Assembly (NCBI RefSeq): GCF_002929845.1
Contig: NZ_PJJS01000040.1
Coordinates: 1-38,254 of the forward strand
Origin: Cryobacterium sp. M96
GTDB taxonomy: Bacteria > Actinomycetota > Actinomycetes > Actinomycetales > Microbacteriaceae
Direction of reading: 5' to 3'
Length of the DNA: 38,254 bases
Part shown: in pieces, positions 1 through 8,011 of the stretch
How positions within the stretch are numbered: position 1 is the first letter of the stretch
How the letters are laid out: the number at the start of each line of letters is the position of its first letter
Notes under the pieces: generated by a model
Database searches by the model: none
What the model was told of the DNA's origin: nothing
Seen by the model: the letters and a program-made list of their open reading frames with translations, nothing else
Translations under genes and position numbers: made by a program

Positions 1-32
1 TAGGACACCGCCGGACTCAACGTAGCAACACA

Positions 33-64
33 CACAATGGCCACCCCAACGGGTGGCCATTGTG
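33..64. terminator. Perfect 14-bp hairpin, probable terminator
   Basis: CACAATGGCCACCC (33-46) and its exact reverse complement (51-64) are separated by the loop CAAC. No T-tract follows on either strand, as is common for actinobacterial hairpin terminators. It probably ends a transcript entering from the left edge. A protein-binding palindrome is the alternative. Confidence 0.6.
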
Positions 65-152
65 CGTTAACCACCACCACCGCCCCGCCCGGTGGCCACC
101 AACAGCGACGCCCCCGCCCCATCCACCCCGCGGCGCACATCCGGCAGCGGTC

Positions 153-260
153 GTGGCCAACTCAGGAGATCCAGCCGGGCCGTGCCGGGCATCCGCACCA
201 ATGCCGCACTAACCCGCGGCGGCCGTCTACTGCGGGCAACAGATGTCCTGAGTTAGCCAC
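153..260. repeat. Long-range inverted repeat, 15-base arms
   Basis: GTGGCCAACTCAGGA at 153-167 is repeated in inverted orientation at 246-260 with one mismatch. The arms are 78 bases apart and enclose G/C-rich sequence with no open frame I can support. The arms could base-pair in a non-coding RNA or be two binding sites for one regulator. I cannot choose between these from sequence alone. Confidence 0.5.
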
Positions 261-301
261 ACACACACGGGCTCTGGTGCGAGGGCGCACACCTGCACCG
301 A

Positions 302-338
302 CGACAGAGGGCCACCCGCGCGAGGGGGCCTGCCGTCG
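302..338 (-). terminator. Possible terminator after histidine phosphatase gene
   Basis: An imperfect hairpin (arms about 302-313 and 327-338, 9 of 12 positions paired, ending in CGAC/GTCG) lies about 60 bases beyond the stop codon of the minus-strand phosphatase gene. There is no T-tract. Position is the main support. Confidence 0.35.
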
Positions 339-400
339 CTAAGCGAGGGTGAGTAGGCCCGTTCCGGGTGCAGTCATGCGGGGTGCGGGACCGGCGGCTG

Positions 401-1012
401 CTAGTTGATGGGGAGGAGGTTGCCGGCGGGGACGGGCTCGCCGTTGAGGACGTCGAGGGTCCAGCCTGCCTGGTCATGGACGACCACGTTGAGGGAGGCG
501 TTCCTGATCGTGTCGACGGGCTTCTCGAGCGCCTGCATCAGCGTCAGTCGGATCAGTGTTCCGTGGCTGACGACGATGATACGGGCACCCGGGTGGTTGC
601 GGGCCAGCAGCTGCAGGGCCTCGACTCCGCGGTCGGCGACACTGGCCTCGGTTTCGGCGCCGTGGAAGCCGCCGATTCCGGTGGGGCCGCCGGGGACGCG
701 GAGCGCGTCCAGCTCGGGGCCTGCGCCCAGTCCCTCGGCGGGACCGTAGTTGCGCTCGACGATCCCTGGGATGCGACCGGTGACGGTCAGGCCGAGGCCC
801 CGGGCGATGAGATCGGCCGTCTCGGCTGCGCGGCTGAGTGGTGAGGAGACGACGAAGTCCCACTCCTGTGCGGCCAGGTGGCCGACGGCATCCGCTGCCT
901 GGCCACGCCCGGTGTCATTGAGCGGGATGTCGGAGTGGCCCTGGATACGCAGAGCGGCATTCCAGTCGGTCTGGCCGTGGCGGATCAGGGCAAAGGTAGT
1001 TGTGGAACTCAC
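401..1012 (-). CDS. Histidine phosphatase family protein
   Basis: A 203-residue protein of the histidine phosphatase (phosphoglycerate-mutase-like) superfamily. The catalytic RHGQTDWN motif is at the N-terminus, with the phospho-accepting His at about residue 12. An acid/base segment ERNYGPAEG follows in mid-protein, then a second catalytic His in VVSHGT near residue 150. Length fits the small broad-specificity phosphatases rather than true glycolytic mutases. The substrate cannot be inferred; sugar phosphates or a cofactor biosynthesis intermediate are typical for the family. The start is GTG (GTGAGTTCC), and the upstream ribosome site is weak. It lies 96 bases downstream of the truncated glpX on the same strand, so the two may be cotranscribed. 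Confidence 0.88.
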   Translation of the reverse strand: MSSTTTFALIRHGQTDWNAALRIQGHSDIPLNDTGRGQAADAVGHLAAQEWDFVVSSPLSRAAETADLIARGLGLTVTGRIPGIVERNYGPAEGLGAGPELDALRVPGGPTGIGGFHGAETEASVADRGVEALQLLARNHPGARIIVVSHGTLIRLTLMQALEKPVDTIRNASLNVVVHDQAGWTLDVLNGEPVPAGNLLPIN

Positions 1013-1050
1013 CGTTCTATTCTGCCTCGGGCTGAGGTCGGGAGATGAAT

Positions 1051-1073
1051 CGGGTCTCGACCGGGTCGAACAT
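1051..1073. repeat. Degenerate copy of the interspersed GGTCGAG repeat
   Basis: GGGTCTCGACCGGGTCGAAC resembles the reverse complement of the repeat seen at 10007-10049, 36814-36836 and 36866-36888. It lies in the 96 bases between the premature glpX stop and the histidine phosphatase start, where the missing 3' end of glpX would be expected. Confidence 0.4.
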
Positions 1074-1108
1074 CGGGCGGATCGACTTTTGGAGCAGAGC
1101 GCGGTGGC

Positions 1109-1993
1109 TCAGGTGACCGGGGACGACGCGAAAAGCACGTGCTTGCTCGCCACCAGGTCTGCTGCGTCGTAGATGCGGGTGAGGTCGAGGCCCGCGGCCC
1201 GGGCGCCGCGCTCTTCGGGCTCACTCTGCGGGGCCATCCGCCCGAGCATCACGCCGCCGAGGGCGCGCACGGCGCAGGCCGCGATGACGCCTTCCGGGGT
1301 ACCGCCGATTCCCATCGAGAGGTCGATCGCGGCATCCGTCGATGCGGCGGCGATGGCCGTGGAGACGTCACCCTCGGCCGTGCGGAGCACGCGTGCTCCG
1401 GCGCACCCGAGTTCGCGGATGAGTTCGACGTGGCGCGGTTTGTCGAGCACAGCGACGGTGAGCGCGGTCTCGGGGATGCCGCTGGCGAGCGAGAACGCAC
1501 GGAGGTTGCGGGTGGCGGAGGCGTGCAGGTCGAGCACGCCGTGACCGGCTGGGCCTGAGATGAGCTTCTCCATGTAGAAAACACCGGCGGGATCGAACAT
1601 CGTGCCTCGGGGGGAGATGGCGATCACGCACACCGCCCCGGGCAGGTTCCGGGCGACGAGGGTCGTGCCGTCGAGCGGGTCGACTGCGATGTCGCAGTCC
1701 GGTCCGTTCCCCGTGCCGAGCTGCTCCCCGTTGGCAAGCATGGGGGCCTGGTCCTTCTCGCCCTCGCCTATCACCACGGTTCCGCGAAAAGGCGCGGTCA
1801 GGAGAACGGCACGCATGGCGGCGACGGCCGCCTGGTCGGCGTTGATCTTGTCGCCGCGACCCACCCAGGGCAGTGTGGCGCGTGCCGCCGCCTCGGTCGA
1901 CGCGCGCACGGCGGCGACCAGCCCGGCCGGCCAGCCCTCGGCTCCGATCACGGTGGATTCGGGCAGGGGAGCGAACGGGCGGTGCTGCGGCAT
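1109..1993 (-). CDS. glpX: Class II fructose-1,6-bisphosphatase, C-terminally truncated
   Basis: Hydrolyses fructose 1,6-bisphosphate to fructose 6-phosphate in gluconeogenesis (cytosol). The GlpX metal and substrate residues are present: D48 in GRGDK, E77 in GEGEKD, D105 and D108 in DPLDGTT, the KPR triplet at 185-187, and E234 in GGTPEG. An otherwise common DGD segment reads EGD (207-209). The protein has 294 residues, whereas the family usually has about 325-345. It stops at FASSPVT, where homologues continue as F-x-A-T-G-[VI]-T-D-G-x-L-L with roughly 40 more residues. No continuation of family sequence is visible in the other two frames downstream. The start ATG has AGAGGT about 6 bases upstream. 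The chemistry residues are intact, so it may still be active, but its fold is incomplete at the C-terminus. A second complete copy elsewhere in the genome is possible. Confidence 0.87.
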   Translation of the reverse strand: MPQHRPFAPLPESTVIGAEGWPAGLVAAVRASTEAAARATLPWVGRGDKINADQAAVAAMRAVLLTAPFRGTVVIGEGEKDQAPMLANGEQLGTGNGPDCDIAVDPLDGTTLVARNLPGAVCVIAISPRGTMFDPAGVFYMEKLISGPAGHGVLDLHASATRNLRAFSLASGIPETALTVAVLDKPRHVELIRELGCAGARVLRTAEGDVSTAIAAASTDAAIDLSMGIGGTPEGVIAACAVRALGGVMLGRMAPQSEPEERGARAAGLDLTRIYDAADLVASKHVLFASSPVT

Positions 1994-2068
1994 GGGCTAC
2001 CTCTTGCTGGGACGGCGGTCTCGTGACCGGCAGCTGAAAGCCTACTCGCGTGCCCGGGGCGGGCACTC

Positions 2069-2129
2069 GTGCGGGCGACAGCGCGGGCGACAGCGCGGGC
2101 GACTCAGCGCGGGCGACTCAGCGGGCGGG
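2069..2129. repeat. Short tandem repeat, GCGCGGGCGACA/GCGCGGGCGACTCA
   Basis: Units of 10-14 bases sharing GCGGGCGAC are repeated about five times: 2071-2080, 2081-2092, 2093-2106, 2107-2120 and a partial unit. They lie in the gap between the helicase stop and the glpX start. The last two full units are identical 14-mers ending ACTCA. The repeat lies on the transcript upstream of glpX and is likely to vary in length between strains. Confidence 0.75.
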
Positions 2130-2143
2130 TACCGGTGCGTGGG

Positions 2144-5100
2144 CTAAGCGAGCAGCTCACGAATGTCGGCGGCCGTCAGGGCGGTCCCGCGCGCGGCGCC
2201 ATCCGTCATCACGCTCTCGAAGAGGCGGGCCTTCGTGGCCTTGAGGGCCATCACCTTTTCCTCGATCGTGTCCCGGGAGACCAGGCGGTAGACGAAGACG
2301 TTCTTCGTCTGGCCGATCCGGTGCATGCGGTCCACGGCCTGCGCCTCGGTGGCCGGGTTCCACCACGGGTCGAGCAGGATGGCGTAGTCGGCCTCGGTCA
2401 GGTTCAGGCCGAACCCGCCGGCCTTGAGGCTGATCAGGAAGACCGAATTGTCGCCGGCCTTGAAGCTCTCGATCACCTGCGCCCGGTTGCGGGTCTTGCC
2501 GTCGAGGTAGGAATAGCTGATGCCCGCGGCGTCGAGGCGTGCGCGGGCCTTGCCCAGGTACTTTGTGAACTGGCTGAAAATGAGGGTGCGATGCCCGCCG
2601 GCGACGACGTCCTCCAGCAGTTCGAGGAGCACGTCGAGCTTGGTCGACGGGATGTCGTCGTACTTCGTGTCGTAGAGGCTGGCATCGAGGCTGAGTTGGC
2701 GCAGCATGGTGAGCGAGCGGAAGATCTCGAAACGGTTGGAGTTCATGTCGTCGATCAGGCCGAGCACCTTCTGCCGTTCCCGCTGCAGGTGGGTGTCGTA
2801 GACCGCGCGGTGCTTCGGGTGCAGCGTGAGCTCAAGCACCTGCTCCTGCTTGGTGGGCAGGTCGCCGGCCACCTGCTCCTTCGTGCGGCGCAGCATGAAC
2901 GGGCGGATGCGGCGGCGCAGCTGGTCGAGCCGGTCGCCGTCGGCATCCTTCTCGATCGGTTTCTGGTAGTAGTCGCCGAAGCGGCCGGGGCTGGGGAACA
3001 GTCCCGGTGCCGTGATTGAGAGCAGCGACCAGAACTCCATCAGGTTGTTCTCCAGCGGCGTGCCCGTGATCGCGAGCTTGAACGGGGTGGCCAGGCGGCG
3101 GGCGCACTGGTGGGCGCGGGACTTGCGGTTCTTGACGAACTGGGCTTCGTCGAGCAGCAGCCCGGACCAGGCCAGGGCCTCGTAGTCGCCGAAGTCCAGC
3201 CGGAATAGCGTGTACGAGGTGACGACGACGTCCGCGCCGGCGTGCAGCGAGGCCAGAGTGCTGCTGCGCTTGCCGGCGGTCTCGGTGATCGCGGCCACCC
3301 GCAGGCCGGGCGCGAATCGGGCGCACTCGGCCGCCCAGTTGGAGACCACGCTGGTGGGTGCCACGACCAGGAACGGCGCGCTCTGCCCCGGCTGCTCCCG
3401 CACGCGTTCCATCAGGGCGATGGCCTGCAGGGTCTTGCCGAGGCCCATGTCGTCGGCGAGGATGCCTCCCAGTTGATGGTCGTAGAGAAAGCTCACCCAC
3501 TCGAAACCGGCCTGCTGATAGCCGCGCAGGGTGGCGTCGACCCCGGCCGGCAGCGGCTGTTCCGGAATCTGGGCGACGTCGGTGAGCCCGGACACGGTGT
3601 CGCGCCACGCGGCCGCCTGGCCGGCGACGACCCCGAGGGACTGCAGCTCCTCCCAGAGGTCGGCCTGGAACGGGCTGATCCCCAGGGACTCGGCGCCGGC
3701 GTCCTGCAGCCCTCGGGCCTCCTCGATCAGCCGGCGGAGCGTGTGCAGTTCGGGGCGGTCTAGATTGAACCAGGTGCCGCTGGGCAGGATCATCAGCTGC
3801 TGACCGACCGCCAGGGCCCGGAACAGGCTGTCGAACGGGATCTCCTCGCCGTCGATGCTGACGGCCACCTGCAGGTCGAACCAGTCCCGGTCATCCGGGC
3901 GTTCGGTGGTGCCCACGGTGATCACCGGCGCCTCGTCGGCCTGGCGGTAGTCGGGGGCATCGCCGGCGACCAGCACGGTGACATGGTCTGCGGCCGCCAG
4001 GGTCGGCACCACGGAGTCGAGGAAGCCGAGCATGGCGGTGCCGGCCAGGGTGGCGCGCTCGATCAGTACCGGCAGGCCGCTCTGCTGCCCTACCAGGGCC
4101 GGCACGGAGGTGAGGAGCGCCTGCACGTCGTGCAGGATCTGTCCCTCCCGGGTGCCGTCGCGAAACCTGTCATCGTCCGGCACCGGGCGGAGTGGCTGGT
4201 GGTATTCCGGGTAGTGCCACACCCAGTGCAGGGTGATGCGGGCATCCATCTGGTGCGTGACGGTCAGGGCCAGCACGGGCTGCGGGGTCTCGGGCAGGGC
4301 GAACGACTCGTCCCGGCTGGTCACGGTGACCCGGTGCCGAAGGAACGGGTAGAACTCGGCCAGGAAGTCGGCCTCGTCCGCGCCCGGCACCGCGATGGTG
4401 TCGGAGGCCGCCATGGACCGCAGCTCCCGGCTGATCTCGCCCGACAGCGGGGCGAGGGTGATCTGCGGGGAATCGCTGCCGGACTGGCCCGCCCAGGTGT
4501 AGACGCCGTGGGCGGGGTTGCCGATGAACCCGAACGTGCCGCGCGCCTGCGGCTCGTCGCCCAGCAGCAGGACGGGGCGCAGCGTGAGGCCGTCGGACAC
4601 ACGACGGATGTCCAGCTCGAGGCACGCAGGAACGGGCGAGACGAGCACGGGATCCTGCTGCGCCGTGGCGGAGACCAGGGGGAGCCCGGCGTTCGCCGCG
4701 TCGTCGAGCAGGTCCCAGAGCGCTCGGTCGGGGAAAGCGTCGACCGGAATCCACTGGGTGGAGGTGGCGTAGTACGGGCGGGCCGCGAACTGCAGCGCGT
4801 AGAGCGCCGAGAGCACCCGCAGCTGGCCGCGGTCGAGCGACCCGTCGGTGGTCAGGTTCTCCCAGGTGACGCTGCCCCGGATCCACTTGCCCTGCTTGCC
4901 CATCATCACGGGCCGCGCCGCCAGCCGGCGCAGCCCCGGCTGACTGGCGAAACGCCCGTGCTCGGGAGCGAGAAGTTGGAACTGGAGGGCGAGGCGGGTG
5001 TCTGCGGACGGCGCGGAATCCGGTCGCGTCAGAGGAGCCAGCGTACTTCGCCACGCTGCCCGTGCGGAGAACCCGGCGGTGCCGACGGCCGACCCGGGCT

Positions 5101-5449
5101 CGCGGCCCAGGGCGGTGGCGGGGGCACCCGGCACTCCGCCGAGGCTGCGGCCCACGGCGCCGCCCTGGCTCGCGATCAGCAGCGCGGCGACATGCTTGCA
5201 GTTGCGCTTCATCGGGCAGGTGCAGACGCCGGATGCCCGCACCGCGGCGCCGGCGGAATCAAGGGTGAACGAGACGGTCACCGAATAGGGCGTCGGGTGA
5301 GAACCGCGCACCATGCCGAAGAGCTGGGTGTTCGAGCCGAACCAGGTCTCGGCATCAACGTGGCCGTTGCGGGCGTAGCGTTCGCCGCGTGAGAACGCCT
5401 GGCTGCCCACAAGGAGCGCGATGTCGTGGGAGCTGAACGTGTGGGCCAT
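2144..5449 (-). CDS. SWIM zinc-finger SNF2-family helicase
   Basis: A large DNA-dependent ATPase of the SNF2/HepA type, about 1100 residues. The N-terminus carries a SWIM zinc finger (CTCPMKRNCKH, about residues 75-90). A long middle region of unknown function follows. Then comes the two-lobed SNF2 motor: motif I DDMGLGKT (about 665), motif II DEAQ (about 765; DEAQ rather than DEAH), motif III ITGTPLENN, and motif VI QAVDRMHRIGQ (about 1040). Such proteins remodel protein-DNA or transcription complexes; the precise role in actinobacteria is not established. ATG at 5449 (MAHTF) is preferred over ATG at 5461 because GGAAGA then sits about 12 bases upstream instead of touching the codon, and the family usually starts near this point. 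It follows the amine operon on the same strand with a gap of about 70 bases. Confidence 0.93.
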   Translation of the reverse strand: MAHTFSSHDIALLVGSQAFSRGERYARNGHVDAETWFGSNTQLFGMVRGSHPTPYSVTVSFTLDSAGAAVRASGVCTCPMKRNCKHVAALLIASQGGAVGRSLGGVPGAPATALGREPGSAVGTAGFSARAAWRSTLAPLTRPDSAPSADTRLALQFQLLAPEHGRFASQPGLRRLAARPVMMGKQGKWIRGSVTWENLTTDGSLDRGQLRVLSALYALQFAARPYYATSTQWIPVDAFPDRALWDLLDDAANAGLPLVSATAQQDPVLVSPVPACLELDIRRVSDGLTLRPVLLLGDEPQARGTFGFIGNPAHGVYTWAGQSGSDSPQITLAPLSGEISRELRSMAASDTIAVPGADEADFLAEFYPFLRHRVTVTSRDESFALPETPQPVLALTVTHQMDARITLHWVWHYPEYHQPLRPVPDDDRFRDGTREGQILHDVQALLTSVPALVGQQSGLPVLIERATLAGTAMLGFLDSVVPTLAAADHVTVLVAGDAPDYRQADEAPVITVGTTERPDDRDWFDLQVAVSIDGEEIPFDSLFRALAVGQQLMILPSGTWFNLDRPELHTLRRLIEEARGLQDAGAESLGISPFQADLWEELQSLGVVAGQAAAWRDTVSGLTDVAQIPEQPLPAGVDATLRGYQQAGFEWVSFLYDHQLGGILADDMGLGKTLQAIALMERVREQPGQSAPFLVVAPTSVVSNWAAECARFAPGLRVAAITETAGKRSSTLASLHAGADVVVTSYTLFRLDFGDYEALAWSGLLLDEAQFVKNRKSRAHQCARRLATPFKLAITGTPLENNLMEFWSLLSITAPGLFPSPGRFGDYYQKPIEKDADGDRLDQLRRRIRPFMLRRTKEQVAGDLPTKQEQVLELTLHPKHRAVYDTHLQRERQKVLGLIDDMNSNRFEIFRSLTMLRQLSLDASLYDTKYDDIPSTKLDVLLELLEDVVAGGHRTLIFSQFTKYLGKARARLDAAGISYSYLDGKTRNRAQVIESFKAGDNSVFLISLKAGGFGLNLTEADYAILLDPWWNPATEAQAVDRMHRIGQTKNVFVYRLVSRDTIEEKVMALKATKARLFESVMTDGAARGTALTAADIRELLA

Positions 5450-5518
5450 GGCGGGAACCATTCTTCCATGCCCCAGCCCGGCTGTGCCCGGCCGTGCCCG
5501 GCCGGGCGCATCAGGGGG

Positions 5519-7072
5519 CTACTCGACGTGCCCGTGTTCCTTCGAGGACCCCTTCGTCAACGTCTTTCCCTGGAAGAAGGCCGGGTTGACGCTGCGCTGG
5601 ATCAGCATCAGCACGAGGCCGCCGATGAACAGCACCATCGCGAGGATGAACACGAGCCCGACCCCGCCGATGTTCGATCCGCTGCCGTAGTCGGGGTTCA
5701 TGCTGTCGTAGAGAGTGGTTGCGAAGATGACCAGCAGGATGACCCCGCCGATCAGCGGCGCCAGGAGTTTGAGCAGGATGGCCCGGGGCCCGTTCAGCGA
5801 GTCGCGGAAATACCAGACGCAGGCAAACGCGGTGACCCCGTAGTAGAAGCAGATCATCATGCCCAGGGTCAGGATCGTGTCGGTGAGCACATCGGTGCTG
5901 AGCACGCGCATGATCGCGTAGAAGCCCCAGGCCACGATTCCTGCCATTACGGTGGCGAAGGCCGGGGACTTGTAGCGCGGGCTGATTGAGGCGAACCGCT
6001 TCGGGAACGCTTTGTAGTGGCCCATCGATAGCATGGTGCGTGCCGGCCCGACGAAGGTCGACTGCAGCGACGCGGCCGAGCTGGACAACACGGCCAGCGA
6101 CATCAGGATGGCGAAGGGACCCATCACCGGTCCGGCGAGGGCGGCGAACACGTTGCCCTGGATCTCCTCATTGCCGAGTCCGAATTCGCCGGCGCCGATG
6201 CCGGAGAACATCAGGGCGGCGACCGCCACGAGGATGTAGAGCGCGAAGATGATGCCCACGGTCAACGTCGCCGCACGCCCGGGGGTTGTCTTCGGGTTCT
6301 TGGTCTCCTCGTTCATGGTCAGGGTGACGTCCCAGCCCCAGAAGATGAAGATCGAGAGCGAGACCCCGGCCGCGAAGGCCGAGAACGAAGGGGCGAGGAA
6401 CGGGTTGAACCAGTCGGCGCTGAACGCAAGGGCATCGAAGGCGGTGCCTTCTACGACCTGCAGCAGGGCGGCGACGCTGAACCAGACCAGCACGATCAGC
6501 TGGAAGGCCACGAGCACGTACTGCACGGCCTTCGTGGTCTCCATGCCGCGGTACGAGACATAACAGGCCGCCACCATGAACACCAGACAGGTGAGCACGT
6601 TGATCACAACATTGTTCGTCAGGTCGGCGAGGCTCGGGTTGCCGAGAAGCTGGGCGAGCATCAGATAGAAGAAGTCGACGGCGACTCCGGCGAGGTTGGA
6701 GAGCACGACCACCGTCGCGACGATCAGACCCCAGCCGCCCATCCAGCCGAGCCACGGCCCGAAGGCGCGGGTGGCCCACGTGAAGGAGGTGCCGGCATCC
6801 GGCATGGCGTTGTTGAGCTCGCGGTAGCCGAGCGCCACCAGCAGCATGGGGATGAACCCGACCAGGAAGATGCCCGGCATCTGGGTGCCGACGGCCGCGA
6901 CCGTCGGGCCGAGGGAGGCCGTCAGGGTGTACGCCGGCGCGATGCACGAGATGCCGATGACCGTGGCGCCGAGAAGCCCGATGGAGCCAGCGCTGAGGCC
7001 CTTCTCGGAAAGGCCGCCGGTGAGGGTGGAGGTGCCGGGCGTGGAGCCCGAGGAGGGATGTTGGCTAGTCAT
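5519..7072 (-). CDS. APC-family amino acid/amine permease
   Basis: A 517-residue integral membrane transporter of the amino acid-polyamine-organocation superfamily. The N-terminal motif GSIGLLGATVIGISCIAPAY is the unwound-helix substrate site of this fold. About 12-14 hydrophobic segments follow. The C-terminus is hydrophilic and cytoplasmic (KTLTKGSSKEHGHVE). It is the last gene of a four-gene run with aldehyde dehydrogenase, copper amine oxidase and a universal stress protein, separated from the last by 15 bases. This strongly suggests import of an amine (phenethylamine, tyramine, putrescine or similar) or its amino acid precursor. The start ATG has AAGGA 6 bases upstream. Substrate is inferred from context only. 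Confidence 0.92.
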   Translation of the reverse strand: MTSQHPSSGSTPGTSTLTGGLSEKGLSAGSIGLLGATVIGISCIAPAYTLTASLGPTVAAVGTQMPGIFLVGFIPMLLVALGYRELNNAMPDAGTSFTWATRAFGPWLGWMGGWGLIVATVVVLSNLAGVAVDFFYLMLAQLLGNPSLADLTNNVVINVLTCLVFMVAACYVSYRGMETTKAVQYVLVAFQLIVLVWFSVAALLQVVEGTAFDALAFSADWFNPFLAPSFSAFAAGVSLSIFIFWGWDVTLTMNEETKNPKTTPGRAATLTVGIIFALYILVAVAALMFSGIGAGEFGLGNEEIQGNVFAALAGPVMGPFAILMSLAVLSSSAASLQSTFVGPARTMLSMGHYKAFPKRFASISPRYKSPAFATVMAGIVAWGFYAIMRVLSTDVLTDTILTLGMMICFYYGVTAFACVWYFRDSLNGPRAILLKLLAPLIGGVILLVIFATTLYDSMNPDYGSGSNIGGVGLVFILAMVLFIGGLVLMLIQRSVNPAFFQGKTLTKGSSKEHGHVE

Positions 7073-7087
7073 GGACTGTCCTTAGGG

Positions 7088-7975
7088 TCAGTGCGGCTTA
7101 CGGGCGTCAGTGCCGGTGGGGACCACGATGAGGGGAACGGGGAGCGCGTGCAGCATGCGGTGCGCGGTGATGCCGAGGAAAATCGTGGTGGGCTGAGCCA
7201 GCCGGCTGGAGCCGACGAAGGCGATTTCGGACGGCTGCCAGTCGAGGGCCTCGACGGCGGCCTCGACGGTGTGCCCGGACGCGACCTCGGTGGTGATGGT
7301 GCCGCGCGCCTTCGACCGACTCTGGAAGTACTCCAGGACGCCGTCGAGGTGGGCCTGGCTCTCGCTCTCGTCGACCGGGTGCCGACGACCGGCGTCGACC
7401 TCCACGAGCGTGACGAAACGCAGGTCGACCGTGAGGTCCGCCGAGAAGGCCACCAGTGAGTCGAGCAGCGTCTTCCAGCCCGGCCGGGTGCCGATGGCGC
7501 AGGTGATCCGGGTCAGCTGTGCGGGAGCCTTGTAGCCGCGGGGCGCGAGGGCGACGGGCGCCGGCGAGGCGTGCAGGAGCGCGTTGGCCACGCTGCCGAT
7601 CGTGAATCGGTTCATCAGGCCGCGGCGTGAGGCCCCGACGACGATGCGGTCCGAGTCGAACGCGCGAGCGGCCTGGAGCAGCCCTTCCGTGGTGGAGTCG
7701 GCGTAGAAGAGATGCGTTGTGGCGACCACGTCATCGGGAACCAGGGCCTTGCCCTGTTCCAGCCATTCGAGGGCCTGCTCCTCGAGCAGAGCCTGGTAGT
7801 CGGGGGAGGTGGAAGCACCGACCCGGGCCGGGACGGTGGATGAATGATGCGGAAGCACGAGGCACAGACGCAGCTCGGAGCGGGTCAGGCGCGCCAGCGC
7901 GACACCCAGCTCGACGGTGTCATTGCCCCGTTCGGTCGCTTCGTATGCGATGACGTAGTTGGCTACTCGGGTCAC
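7088..7975 (-). CDS. Tandem universal stress protein (two Usp domains)
   Basis: About 295 residues forming two consecutive UspA-like alpha/beta domains. The first runs about 1-145 and ends VVGASRRG...APVALAP. The second runs about 155-290 and ends FVGSSRLAQ...PLIVVP. The ATP-binding G-x2-G-x9-G[ST] signature is degenerate in both halves, so nucleotide binding is uncertain. I chose the GTG at 7975 (VTRVANYVI) because GAGGGAG lies about 8 bases upstream. The open frame extends to a GTG at 8011, immediately after the amine oxidase stop, but that start lacks a ribosome site. Its place between amine oxidase and permease suggests coordination with amine use, perhaps tolerance of the H2O2, ammonia or aldehyde produced. 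That role is inference. Confidence 0.88.
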   Translation of the reverse strand: MTRVANYVIAYEATERGNDTVELGVALARLTRSELRLCLVLPHHSSTVPARVGASTSPDYQALLEEQALEWLEQGKALVPDDVVATTHLFYADSTTEGLLQAARAFDSDRIVVGASRRGLMNRFTIGSVANALLHASPAPVALAPRGYKAPAQLTRITCAIGTRPGWKTLLDSLVAFSADLTVDLRFVTLVEVDAGRRHPVDESESQAHLDGVLEYFQSRSKARGTITTEVASGHTVEAAVEALDWQPSEIAFVGSSRLAQPTTIFLGITAHRMLHALPVPLIVVPTGTDARKPH

Positions 7976-8011
7976 GCTGGTTTCTCCCTCGGTTCGCGAC
8001 GGGTGTCGCAC

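Larger units (their letters stand above)
1..400. other. Intergenic region rich in inverted repeats
   Basis: I see no convincing gene in these 400 bases. The short open frames here have no ribosome binding site and low-complexity translations. The stretch contains a perfect 14-bp hairpin near its left end (33-64). It also has two copies of a 15-base word in opposite orientation (153-167 and 246-260, 14 of 15 bases complementary), and a weaker hairpin next to the histidine phosphatase stop (302-338). A TAG at bases 1-3 could be the stop of a plus-strand gene outside the window, but that cannot be shown from here. Confidence 0.6.

Noticed and set aside
1009..1108. Hidden C-terminus of GlpX in another frame
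   Set aside because: All three frames were read; none shows the expected TDG-x-LL...SLVMRS-type ending.
3983..5392. 469-residue plus-strand open frame opposite the helicase
   Set aside because: Antisense shadow in G/C-rich DNA; low-complexity translation with no domain, and the minus-strand helicase motifs are clear.
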